64,000 bases of DNA, from positions 1-64,000 of the forward strand of contig JAQFWX010000109.1 of the NCBI GenBank assembly GCA_027605045.1. Reading direction: 5' to 3'. This document shows, one piece after another, positions 1 through 11,677 of the stretch. The stretch's first letter is position 1, and every line of letters begins with the position of its first letter. A program made the translations under genes and the position numbers. Below the pieces are notes generated by a model. That model did no database searches and was not told where the DNA came from. It worked only from the letters and a program-made list of their open reading frames with translations. Source of the DNA: Phallus indusiatus (lineage: Eukaryota > Basidiomycota > Agaricomycetes > Phallales > Phallaceae).

Positions 1-67
1 TGTGAATTGAAAAATAACAAAAGGACATCAAAGTACAAAAGCGGCTCAAGACGCCCGTAACAGCCTC

Positions 68-138
68 GCAGCTTCAAGCTGCATGTCCCCGTAACTTGAA
101 GTCATCAGTACTCAGCGACGCAGCAACATCAGTCTAGT
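68..138 (+). promoter_or_regulatory. Upstream region of NLR copy A with palindrome and shared motif
   Basis: A perfect inverted repeat GCAGCTTCAAGCTGC (7-bp arms, one central base) lies at 68-82. The string CCCCGTAACTT is at 87-97 and TCAGTACTCAG at 105-115. The last two strings also occur just upstream of NLR copy B (22565-22599), so they are shared promoter-proximal sequence of these two paralogues. Regulatory function is inferred from conservation and position only. Confidence 0.35.
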
Positions 139-3100
139 ATGGCCGTATCGACGAACAATCCGTGGGAAGGCATAAAAATATCCGGTAACCTCAGAACCAT
201 TTCCTACAAGTCTCAATTTCATCAAAATATCTCTGAATACAGACGTTCGCTTGATAAATCCTTCATTTTCATGGAAAACCGATCACAAGTTTCAACTAGT
301 GATCAAGAACGACAACGAGACGAGAACGAGCGCGAAAAGTGCATATAGCAAAATCGATCTCTGCGTAATCTGGGATGAATCTTTCTTCTTGTATGTTAGG
401 AATTGCAGTCTTTGTGATGTTGACTTACATTCCAGTACGGTAGCGCCGGTGAACTGACTGATGACAGTCAGCTCACGTTTACCATCGTCCGGATCCATCG
501 ACTTACCCCGAACAATACAATTGGCTCGTGCAAACGCCGAGTCATTGAGCTTCTCAAGATCCAAAGCACCTCTGGTTAGTCATGTTCCCGAAAACGTTGT
601 TAGTCTAGTACTTACATTTTTATTATTACAGGACCATGTAAATTAGACATCATCGGAATATGTCAATTAACATTTAACATTGAAAAATCTTCCGACGTCC
701 TTTCGAAAGTGATAGAAAATGCGCCAGCAGCGTCGTCAACAAGCCTGCCAAATTTGGATGTCGCGGTTAACGCTTTTAACTTCATCGATTCTGCGGTGCA
801 AATCTATAATGACCAAAATGAGGCCTGGTCATCGTTCCTCCTTCAGTTCCAGGTTTTTATGAAAGTGATAGACGATGTTTCCGAGGTAGGCTTATGAGAA
901 ACCTCCTTTATCCTTTTCTAAAAAATATTCTAGATAAGCCCCTATGTAAAAATAGCCTGGAATATTTTGTCTGTTATTCCAAAGGTAAGAGTACACTTTT
1001 TAGTTTGAAAGAACTCGACATGACGGTTGTTATTTCATAAGATTATAATCACGCAAAAAAACCGCGATGAAAAAATCAAAAAGCTATGTATAAAACTGAA
1101 AGACATTTACGACTACATTACGGATGCGAAACGGCTACATGAGCTAACGGGAACACAGTCCAAAGCCCTTTCCGTGCTAGTTCAGCAAACCATCGAATGC
1201 GCGTATTTCATACGAGCATACAGTACAACAAATACAGGTTGCTTTTTTTCTTAAGATCATACTGTTGCGCATCAGATCTGATTTCAAACCTTAGTCAATA
1301 ATATGGTGAAAGGGATTAGTGGTGGTGTGGATGGCAAGATCCAAGGCTTCACCGACAAATTCGACCACCTTATGAAGGTCATCACAGATTCGGTCAGTCT
1401 TGAAACTAGCATTGTGACACTCCGCGTTTCCGAAAAATAGGTGAACTGAGTACGTATATCACCAAAGTGACATATTATCGATCACACATCATCTCTTTTC
1501 ATAAGATGATTTGACGCTTCTCGGAGATATACCCTACGACTCTGACGCTGGGTTTTTCCCTAAGAAACGATGCTTACCTGGGACACGCCAAACGCTGATT
1601 AATGAAATATTAGAGTGGACCAACAGCGATACATCACCTCAGATTCTCGTATTGAGCGGTCAAGCGGGAGTAGGAAAATCTGCAGTGGCACATACTATTG
1701 CCGGGATATATCAAAAGCAAAACCGACTCGGATCCATGTTCTGCTTTAACAGAAGTTACACTGACCGGCGAAATTTCCTTTTCAGCACTATATCTCGCGA
1801 CTTGGCCGACAGCGACACTTTGTGGCGAAAAGAGTTGGTGAATGTTATCAACAAGTCTGCGGTTCGGAAGAAAAAGGATGCCGAAACACAGTTTGAGGAA
1901 CTAATTGTCAAGCCTTCCAAAAACGTGGAAACCATTGGATCGGTAATCATCGTTGTAGACGCGTTGGATGAAAGTGGGGATCGAAGCGAACGCAAAGAAA
2001 TCCTCGGTCTACTACTTGACAGATGCTCTGAGCTGCCAAAGAATTATCGGATCATTGTGACAACTCGTCCAGAACAGGACATTGAGCTTCAGTGTCAAAA
2101 CTCCAATGTTCTGTGTAAGCGAATGGAGGATATCGATGCGGAAGAAACGCGTTCGGATATTCAAGCTTATGTCTCGAGTTGTCTCTCTCCACTTTCGTCG
2201 ATCCTTGACAAGATAGACGGAAATTGGCGCAGCGTACTAGCCAAGCGCGCCGAAGGTCTTTTCCAGTGGGCACAGACAGTTTGCAAATTCATGGACCCCA
2301 CCGTCATACGTTCAAAACTCGTCGAGAAGAAGTGGAAAACTTGTATCTCGGCCTCGTCTTCGTCATTGTATGGACTATATCACCAGATCATTTCAAGCCA
2401 ATCGGAATCCCAGGATGCGGATTTTATTGAGGACTTTAAGGTGATCGTAGGCGCGATCGTGTCTGCACGAGAACCCCTCTCGATCAATTCGCTCCAAAAT
2501 ATTTTCGACGGCATTGAAGATATCAAGTCGATACTCACGCCCTTCAGTTCCCTTTTTGTTGGCGTGCATGACTTGTTTACTCCCGTACGACCTCTTCACA
2601 CCTCATTGTTCGACTTTTTTGTCTGCAAAGAAACGAACGAGTACTACATCGATGCATCGGACCAAAGTCTCATGACACTCGCTTGTCTCAAATTGACGAA
2701 CCGGATGCTTCACTTCAATTTATGTCACCTCGAGACATCACACCTGCGCAACCAAGAAATTCCCGATTTCAGCTCACGCGTCGAGAAAGCTATTCCGCCG
2801 CATTTGTCGTATTCGTGTCGTTTCTGGTCCTTCCATCTCCAGTCGTCAGTTCATAGCGAAGAACTCACCTGCGAAATTCGAAATTTGTTCGACATCAATT
2901 TGCTGTATTATTTTGAGGCGCTCAGTTTATTAAAAACGGTTCATCAAGGTTGTGTAACGATGCGAGAATTAGTAGATTGGTGTAATGTGGGTGGCTCTTT
3001 GTTTGTCGCTTTTTTATTGGCTCATTTTGGTGCTAGGATGCGGAAAGTAGCTTGGCTGCCGACGCGATGGATATATGGGAATTCGGTTATGAATTTGGAG

Positions 3101-5534
3101 ACGCTATGACGGAAAGCACGCCGCATCTTTATATCTCCGCTCTTCCCTTCACCCCTCGCGGTTCTTTCGTTTCCAGAAATTATCTTGAAAAGTATCATGG
3201 ACTCTTCACATTCGATATTGGCCAACCTGTCAGTTCTTCACGCAAGATTGGTATTGGCATGCAGAGACATGCTTCAACCGGGACTCCCACGGCGCTTGCT
3301 TTTTCTCCGAAAGGCAGATATATCGCCACCGGAACTGATCGAGATGAATTCTGCATATGGAATTATATAACAGGGGAGCGACTTGTAAGCGAGATTCGTT
3401 CCAAACCTGGAAACGACAATCACTATTCTCGGGGAGTCAAAGACATCGTATATTCTCCCGATGGAGACTTGGTCTACTGCTGTTTTGCCGGAGGTATTCT
3501 GGTTTGGAACATGAAGACAAAGGAAATGAGCGTCGAAACCTATGAGATGGATTATTTCACATCTTGCACCATCTCTTCGGATGGGTGTTTTATAACTTGG
3601 AACGCGCCAGAAGAGAAAAGAGTTTTATTTGATCGACAGAACCATCGGATTGTTGACCAATTCAACGGTGATAAATGTCGCATTCTGGCTGCTGCATTTT
3701 CTCCCAATGGCGACTGGCTTGTTTTTCGTCGGGACTCCCAAACGGAGGTGTACATATGGAACACTCGAAAACAAACGCAAGATGCCGTGTTTTGCAATAT
3801 CAAAGGGGACGTGGCGCTTACTGACAGTTACATTGCCTTTCAAACCGGCCATACTTCAATTGAAATAAGGGATGTACGAGCAAACACTAAAATCGCGGAA
3901 ATTCAACATCCGACATATATCGAGACATTTCAGTTTTCTCCTGATAATCAATATATCCTTTCATCCTACTTCAATGTGTACTCAGTTTGGAGCGTGTTTT
4001 CTGGAGAGTTAATCAGTCGATCCTATGTGGACAATATCTCCATCCACTCCCTGGCATTCTCACATGATTCGAAATCGATTGCGTTGGGCACATTTGATGG
4101 CACGATAAACGTTCGACAATGGGAAAAATCTGTAGAAGTGAATAACTCAAATGGTTTCGATAATGGAAGCATAAACGCAATTTGGTTACGGGCAACATAT
4201 CTCATTCTTCAGTATGTGACGGGTGATGGCCGTAGTCGCCTCCAAATATCGGATACGACGGCAACGAATACGATCGTCTTTGAAGTTGAATTAAAAACAA
4301 TCGCATCGATGGTTTACCCCGACGAGGAAAACGTGCGTGTGGCGTATGTCACCAGCCGTGGGCTCTGTTTATGGAATCAGAGCGAAGGCGAGACAGTTGT
4401 AGACGGATCGGGACAATCGATCACCGTGCTTGACTGCTCTACCAAATATCTCATTTCTGGGGACATAAACGGAATCATCAAGATATGGGATAACTACACC
4501 CGCAACCTGATTGGCGGTCCATACACCGTCTCACAGTGGGTACGAAGACTTTTCATCTCTACAACGGGTACCCGCTTCGTTATTGTCTATGGTGATTACA
4601 TGGAAATCCGAGAATGCCCATCGGGTGGGGTAGTGGGGGTCCGTTTACGTCAGTTGAAATTTTGTTTCGCCCAGTTGCCTTCGCTTCCGACGAGAAGCAT
4701 GTTATATGCATATCGAAGCGTACCGTCAATATGCTAGATGCGTCAACAGGTGCAACGATAAACACCATTTCATTTTCATGCGATAATCTCGAGTGGCAAC
4801 TTTCTCCGAGTGGAAAGTATCTGACATGGATAGACAACGGGGAAATGAAGTTGCTCGACATGGACACCGAAATATCGCTCAAAGGTCCATCGTTGAATCA
4901 ACCGGCCAAGAAGCTATGGTTCTCCAATGATTCGAGACTAATCATAACAGCGTCCAATGAAGCCACTTCAGGAAACACAGCTCTTTTGGATATCTGGGAT
5001 ATGGAATCCAAAAGGACGGTTTGCAAGACAATTCAGCACCCGTTTGACCCGGATGAGATAAGGGCCCTAGTTTTGAGCAATAGCCGCCTGATAGACTCAA
5101 TTGCTCTCACTTCACAATGTTCTATTTGGGACTTGGATATATATGAGAAAATCTCTTCTCTGTACAATCCTGAAAATAACTTACTCCCCGGTGACGGGCC
5201 CGTAATTGAAGGGTAAGTCGAAGATTGACGCTTTTATTCGGTTAAAATTCGCTCAAAAAAGACTCTCAGACTCAGAGAACCGAAACCTGACAAAATGGAG
5301 ATGCTGAACTACGCAATAATGGCCTGGAAAAAGGCTTCACTACCCGCTTTCGCTAAGATGAATAACGGCTGGGTTTTGGGTTTGCAGGGTGAACTTTTGT
5401 TTTGGATTCCAGAGAAAAGACGAAAGCAGTTTTGGTATCCTTGCGTTATGCATATACCCTGTCGAGATGTTACAAAGCTCAATTTTGAAAAATTTGTGCA
5501 CGGAACTCACTGGACAGAATGTGGATCAAGTTAA
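139..5534 (+). pseudogene. NLR copy A: C2-helical-NACHT-WD40 receptor, frameshifted
   Basis: This is a paralogue of the intact copy C. Exons by homology are 139-184, 243-574, 632-885, 934-984, 1042-1237, 1295-1449, 1506-2986, 3037-5212 and 5276-5534. The NACHT exon is open and carries Walker A GQAGVGKSA, Walker B VIIVVDALDES and the IIVTTRPE motif. The WD40 exon is followed by the GWVLG...LFW tail. Three places break the frame. (1) The C2 exon is out of phase with exon 3 unless an unusually short 41-nt intron (384-424 region, GTTAGG...CCAG) is removed. (2) Exon 6 is 155 nt instead of the 156 nt in B, C and D, giving TAG at 1438-1440. (3) Exon 8 has an extra base in a G run near 4630-4636, shifting the rest of the propeller. 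Family role: STAND ATPase that oligomerises on ligand sensing. With at least two lesions this copy is probably non-functional. Confidence 0.85.
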
Positions 5535-7933
5535 TTGTGTATTAGTATTTATTAGTATTATGTAGCAGATGAATAAGACTCGGGAGGGGCTAGTGGCGGA
5601 TCAATTCAGCGCTTAGTTCTTGTATATTGCATCCGTATGGTAGTACATCTAAGTGCATGTTCTACTCAATATGAGTGGTATAGGACCACCTAATGCATAT
5701 CAACTATATTCACATTCACTGCCCGCCGGAATGATGTCCACTGGCACTTGGCGTAAAAGCCGCATGTCGGAAGGCACCACATATATGATTCTATAAAGTA
5801 TCCGAGCTAAGGATCATCTCCTTAGATGCATTCAATCTTGACCAGCTTCATGGCAAGGAAGCTTAAAATAATCCGCATGTTAGTCTCGCTTAGGTTTGCT
5901 GCTTAAAAATGTCGAGGCGACGTAAGCTTCGGCCACATCACGCTACCCTGCTGAAACACGCCAGCTGACCGCGATGCGCATTTTCGGAACGAGGAGATAA
6001 TTTACTGATGTCGACGTGAAAAGAGAAACTATATAATCAGTCCATTTTTGAAATTGGCGACATCGGTTTATGATGCAAGTAGGAGCATGCAGTATTCAAG
6101 AATAAAGGACGAAATTGTCCTCACAGATATCGATAAAAGGTCTGCGAGAAGTCAGAAATAGCCCACTTTCGACCGAAATTACATTCTCAATTAAAAACTG
6201 AGCAATAGTATGTAGCAATACTGATAATTTGCGGTGACCGTTCCTGCCAGACAGGGTCCTGCTTGGGAGGGGCAGAGTGATAAGAGAGAAAAACCCGAGG
6301 TGTAAGTCCTATTTTGGCTGATTCCATATTAACAGGTAAGCAATATAACGAACTTGATGTCCGTCGTACGCTTCGGCCGATACCTCCGAGTCTCGAGAGC
6401 GTCAAGCACGATGTATCACATCTAGGCAGAATATTGGCATTCATTGGTGTACACATATATGTGCATGTTCGATTTTAAAGATTGGCCTTTGAGAAGTCAT
6501 ATACGGGTGAGCATTTATGTGGCGGGAGAACACAAAAGACAAATACACCGCTACCCAGCCTATTTTTGATCATGAGCTTGACCGGTATTTGACGAGTCTG
6601 ACTCCCAATGCTCAGCTGCTGGCACCGATGTTACTTTCGACGTGTTGACTTTGTTCCCGAATCATGAACAATTGACGTGAGAATCTCCGAGCTAGTTGGA
6701 GATTTTCTTAGCGAGATAGCAGGAGATAGCTTGAACTTTCAGTGACAGTGGGGCAATAGTGGGGTCGAAGCAGAAGTAGGCTTACGTACTCGCAATGTTC
6801 ATCAGTTTGCCGGGTGCCCCCACGCTTCTTATTCACTGGCAGCACTGCAGCTGTCGACACAAACGCAACTTTCAGCGCAACATATGCAGAATGTCAAAAG
6901 CAAATATTCACGTGATTTTATTGACCAGAATCATTAACACTGTCACTGGATTTCTGTCTCTCTCAAGTTCGTTGACTCTCATCTTAACCTAGAATTGTCC
7001 GACCGTGCTAAGAAGGCTGTTGTTTTGACGAGATTGTGAACAAAGATGTCCAAATCACTTCAAAATCGTAACATTCACGAAAGACTGTTGGCATGATACG
7101 TTCACACAGTAATCATTAAGGATGGGAACATATAAAGTTACCATTCAATTTACTGTCCCATGTTCGTTCAACTTTTCGTTATCGTTATTATCCTTAATCT
7201 GACTTATTTAGTTCTTGAAGCACTCATCGTTGTGATGCTTAAAAGATTCTCCTTATTGATGCTACCCCATTCCGTTGAATAGGTGGACTTGATCCAATTT
7301 GTGATTTGCGGATAACGGGACACGTTGCCTGAACCCTTCACAATGATTCAGTTGAACTTATCAAGTGTTGCTATATGACGATCCACCATCTGTCTAGACT
7401 TCAGTTCCGGCTCAATAGATCTCTTAAACGATTAGCCATTGAACATGTGCCAACAAGAGAATGTCATTTTGACATTGAAGCACCAAGAATTCAAGAATTC
7501 AAGGGTTTAAACGGTATCTTCTCAGATCAATCTTTCAAATTTGTGCACTAATACTCAATGAGATGGCACAAGACTAAACTTGGATCCCTTCGAAGATACA
7601 TCAGCGGAGTTGCGGTACTCGCATAAAGATCTCGTTCAATATATTGCTATTTTTACTGTTATCCTTCAAAGAGGTTCTCAACCCTATTGATAGCCAAACG
7701 AAACCCCACTTCCAAACTGGCACCGCCTCCTACAAAAGTGCAAATCTCGGTATAACTTTCTACATGTGATTATTTCTCATTGGGTCACAAGAATAAGATT
7801 TGACGCTTGGGTTTTGATTATGCCGGCTCTCGTGACGTCGCAAGCTCGAAGGGCTTCTCGCCGGTCCCGCGTGATGCATATAATCTTCGACTAGACCTGA
7901 TTGACAAATGATTCTCCTCTCTCTGTCCCGTAA
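5535..7933. other. Gene-free interval between NLR copy A and the amylase
   Basis: I see no open frame with recognisable protein, no RNA gene and no obvious repeat here. Short frames such as the minus-strand one at 6187-6456 show no domain and no splice support. The interval would hold the 3' UTR of copy A and the amylase promoter. Confidence 0.6.
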
Positions 7934-10900
7934 ATGCTGTGGAATCAGTTGAATTCGGTTGCCTGGCTTTTATCATTTCTCTGCGAGGAAATACCCTTTT
8001 GTGCGAATAAGATCGATCCCGGAGGTCCGACGCCGACAAGTCGTCTTGCTTCCTCTTTCACTGGGAATTCGAACCGCAGAGGCCCCGGCGGTAGCAAAGG
8101 TACACCTCAACGTCGCATAACGCATTTAAGCTAATTGTGTGTTTCTTCAGATGTTATCGTACAGATGTTCCAATGGAGCTGGGATAGCGTTGCTTCGGAA
8201 TGCCAGAATTTTCTCGGTCCGTCGGGATATGGATTCGTTCAAGGTAAGAGGCCGTTTTTTTTTCAGAATATCTATAATTTATAGCATATTAGTGAGCCCT
8301 GCTGCTGAACATGTCACCGGACCACAATGGTGGACAGACTATCAGCCCGTATCGTACAATCTCATTTCAAAACGGGGAAATCGTACACAATATGCCAATA
8401 TGATCTCAACTTGCCATGAGGCTGGTGTTGGTGTCATTGCCGGTACGCGTCTAAACCCTTTTTCTATGGTTACTATATATGCATGTGATAACAATCCAAA
8501 AATAAGATACTATTTTTAATCACATGGTAATGCATTATTATTACCTTTCTCGGAGAGTCACGTTTGTTGATCGTTTTTTCTTAGAGTGGTGAAGCTTCAG
8601 GTATCCTGTAAACGTCTTACCTTTTATTATTTGTTTCGTTAATCATCTTGAAAAGGCGTCGGTGTTGCCGGTAGTAGTAAGCTCTCGCCCTTAATTATCA
8701 ACTACACCTCTTTAAAACAGTATATTTGAAGATTTCACGCAATATGTCTATCCGGGCATATATGAATATCAAGTGTGTGGTCTTTTCTCTTAGTTTTCAA
8801 GGCGGATTAAGATCTAGTACAGGACTTCCATCATTGTGGTTTGGAGCCTGATGATAACATCGGTAAGCTATAGGCCCGCAATCAACAGAGGGAAATCCAA
8901 TGGTTTATATAGTTAACTGGGACAATGAAGTGGAGGTGTGGACATGTCAATTGGACAATCTTGCAGAGTGAGTACCGAACAATTACGTCAAAATTACCGT
9001 TGCCTAATGAGCATATATAGTCTTGCTACAGATACCGAATATGTCCGAGGACGTCTCGCAGAATATGCAAACGATTTGCTTTCCCTCGGTGTTGACGGGT
9101 TGAGGTTGGATGCTTCGAAAAGTATCATTCTGGTCTTGAATGATGGACAAATAAACAATCAAACACCCGTTCTTTCTAGATATAAATGTTTCCGATATTT
9201 CAAACATTCTATCTCAATTGACAAGAAAGCCATATATTACCCAAGAGGTGAGTCACAGGATGATCATATCAGAAGCACTTCGCATTTACACAGCATATAT
9301 TTAGGTTATTTTTGGTGATGGGCAGCCTGTTACTCCAAATATGTACACGGGAAACGGTACGCATTAATTAATCTGAATCTTTTTCCCCTTTTGACTCAGT
9401 TTGTTTATGACTCGCTCAGGCGATGTCCAAGAGTAGATATCTTTTGCTTGATGATCGGTTGATGATTGACTTGCTCTATTTGATAGGTTCCGATTTACCT
9501 CGGCTCTTCAAAGTGCATTTACTGGGAATTCGCCCCTCACTTCTCTGCAGGACCTGGATAACCAAGGTTCGCGTTTCTCTTCTTGTCATATTTAATTATA
9601 TAGCGCGGTGACGTTGTTTTGATCTGTAAAATTAAGGTTGGGTGCCAGGCGAGATAGCTAATGTATTTGTGGTGAGTGGGAAGACGATCCAATTCAGGAA
9701 GATGACTTTAAATGGAACCGTCGAGTTCAGGCAAATCATGATACAGAAAGGGTAAGCTCAGCAGTGGAGTTCACCTTTCTGTAAATAACTCCTCATCCGA
9801 TACAGAACGGAAATTCCCTATTATACGATTCCCCTTCGAACGAATATGTTTTGGCAACGATTCTTTCATTGTGCGTATTTTTTTACGTGTCTCTTTTTCA
9901 GTTAAAAGGATCTGAAACACTTAAGTTGTATAGAGCTCATTCATACGGGACTCCAACCGTGATCTCGAGCTACGAATTTACGTCTTATGATCAGGGCGCT
10001 CCTAATGGGGGTACGGTTTGGCAGTCTGATTATGGATTGTCCCATTTTACTTATGTCCTCCAGGGGTCGGTGTATGTAATGGAGATGGGGAAACCGATGG
10101 ATGGTAACTCGCTTTAAATTACATATGGCGGCTTATTTCAGTGATTCTTTTATGTTGCCCCTGTGCAGGCTATGCCAGCACCGATGGCTTCCTTTCGCGG
10201 GAATGGTGACATTTAGAAATTCAGTCAGCGGGGACATTGTCCAATTTACATCCGGTACTTCTCAGCAAATTGCTTTTGGTCGAGGTTGGTTATTTTGTTT
10301 AATTTTTAATGACGTGATACATACATACGACGCTATGACTCGGCGTGTCATGGTTGTTGTTGCGATTGCCAATTACTGAGTACCAAAACAGGGTCGACCG
10401 GATACGTAGTGATCAATAATGAAGATGTTTCCTGGACAAACACGTTTTCGACGTCTCTCCCTGCGGGTGTGTACTGCGATGTGATAACCGGACCGACCAA
10501 AGGCGGTGTTTGCAGTGGTTCTTCGTGAGCCTTAAGCACCATATACGAATTCATAATAATAATAAAATTACACCCCAGGTATTCTGTTTCATCGGCAGGA
10601 GCTTTTTCAGCGACAGTGGGACCTAGAAATGCGCTTGCGATTCACATAAATGCGATGTCTTCAACACCGACCGCGACTAGTGCTACAGCGACGCCATCGA
10701 CTACTGGTGGATTGGATCTAGTTACGGTGAACTTTTGGGAGACGGTCACGACGGTATATGGGGACGTAAGTTTTCCAAAAAAAAGAATGCCTTCTCACAT
10801 TTATAACGTAATATCGTAGAATATCTTTGTTGCTGGGAGCATAGCCGAGTTGGGCAATTGGGCCCCAAGTTCCGCCGTAGGTGTCCTCGGTCACCGACCA

Positions 10901-11173
10901 CGTTGTCAAAGAATAATACTAATAACCACTTGCGTAGATACCACTATCAGCGCTTGATTATCCTGTTTGGAAAGCTGGTGTGGCTATGCCCTCCAATACC
11001 TCCTTTCAATACAAATTCATCAGGATCACATCCTCTGGAGAGGTAAGTGAAACACTATGCTGTTTTGCGTCATGCATCAATTGCCAATCTAGGTGGTATG
11101 GGAGTCGGACCCGAACCGAGAAGATGTCAGCCCAGAATATGGATCCCAAACTCTAAATGATACTTGGAGATAA
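7934..11173 (+). CDS. Secreted GH13 alpha-amylase with C-terminal CBM20 starch-binding domain
   Basis: Hydrolyses internal alpha-1,4 bonds of starch or glycogen, probably extracellularly. Phase-consistent splicing gives 25 exons and 610 aa: 7934-8099, 8151-8243, 8293-8442, 8507-8526, 8585-8600, 8656-8676, 8732-8772, 8823-8862, 8913-8967, 9021-9121, 9180-9247, 9305-9356, 9420-9432, 9487-9566, 9637-9671, 9731-9751, 9806-9870, 9934-10010, 10064-10103, 10169-10284, 10392-10524, 10579-10765, 10820-10876, 10938-11042, 11093-11173. GH13 regions are DTIFNH, DGLRLDASK (nucleophile about D231), ITQEVIFG (acid/base about E257) and ANHDTER (about D321). A Ser/Thr-rich linker (about 490-507) leads to a CBM20 with the NIFVAGSIAELGNW and VVWESDPNR signatures. 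The N-terminus has a hydrophobic stretch suggesting a signal peptide, but the exact start is less certain than the body. Length fits GH13+CBM20 fungal amylases. No lesion was seen. Confidence 0.93.
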
Positions 11174-11677
11174 AACACAAACCCGAACAGATGACTTTGA
11201 ATGTAATATTGTTTTTTTCCTTCAAGATCTAATCTGAATTTGTTTGTCCGTTTGTTTACTTGTTTCTGTCAGATGTTTTTTCTTTCTTCTTTTTTTTTTG
11301 TCCTGCGGAATGCTGTGCATCATTCGGCGCCTGTGCAATACAAATTTTACCGCGGTGCTAGTGTTAGAGAGTGTTACCTAATGTTACTAATCCGTGTGAC
11401 ACGGCGACCCTTGATTGCTGCCTGAAAATCGTACTAAAATATACCATGCACTATTTGAGTCGAAAGGGTTCGAATTCAGATGCCTAGAGATTTTGTGTCT
11501 TGTTTTTTTTTGCTTTTTTTGGTCCACGGTCTTGGTCTCAAAGTAGTCGATACATTCCGGCATCAACAACGCGAGTTGCCATCGCACTAGTGCCGTGTCT
11601 TCTCCTTCTATTATACTTTGATCATTGATAATTAACCATTTCACATCTTTCCATCCTGTCTTGCGCTTAGTCTCAAG

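Noticed and set aside
10348..10554. Minus-strand frames within the amylase and DUF3433 region
   Set aside because: Antisense shadows of exons whose plus-strand products carry clear family motifs.
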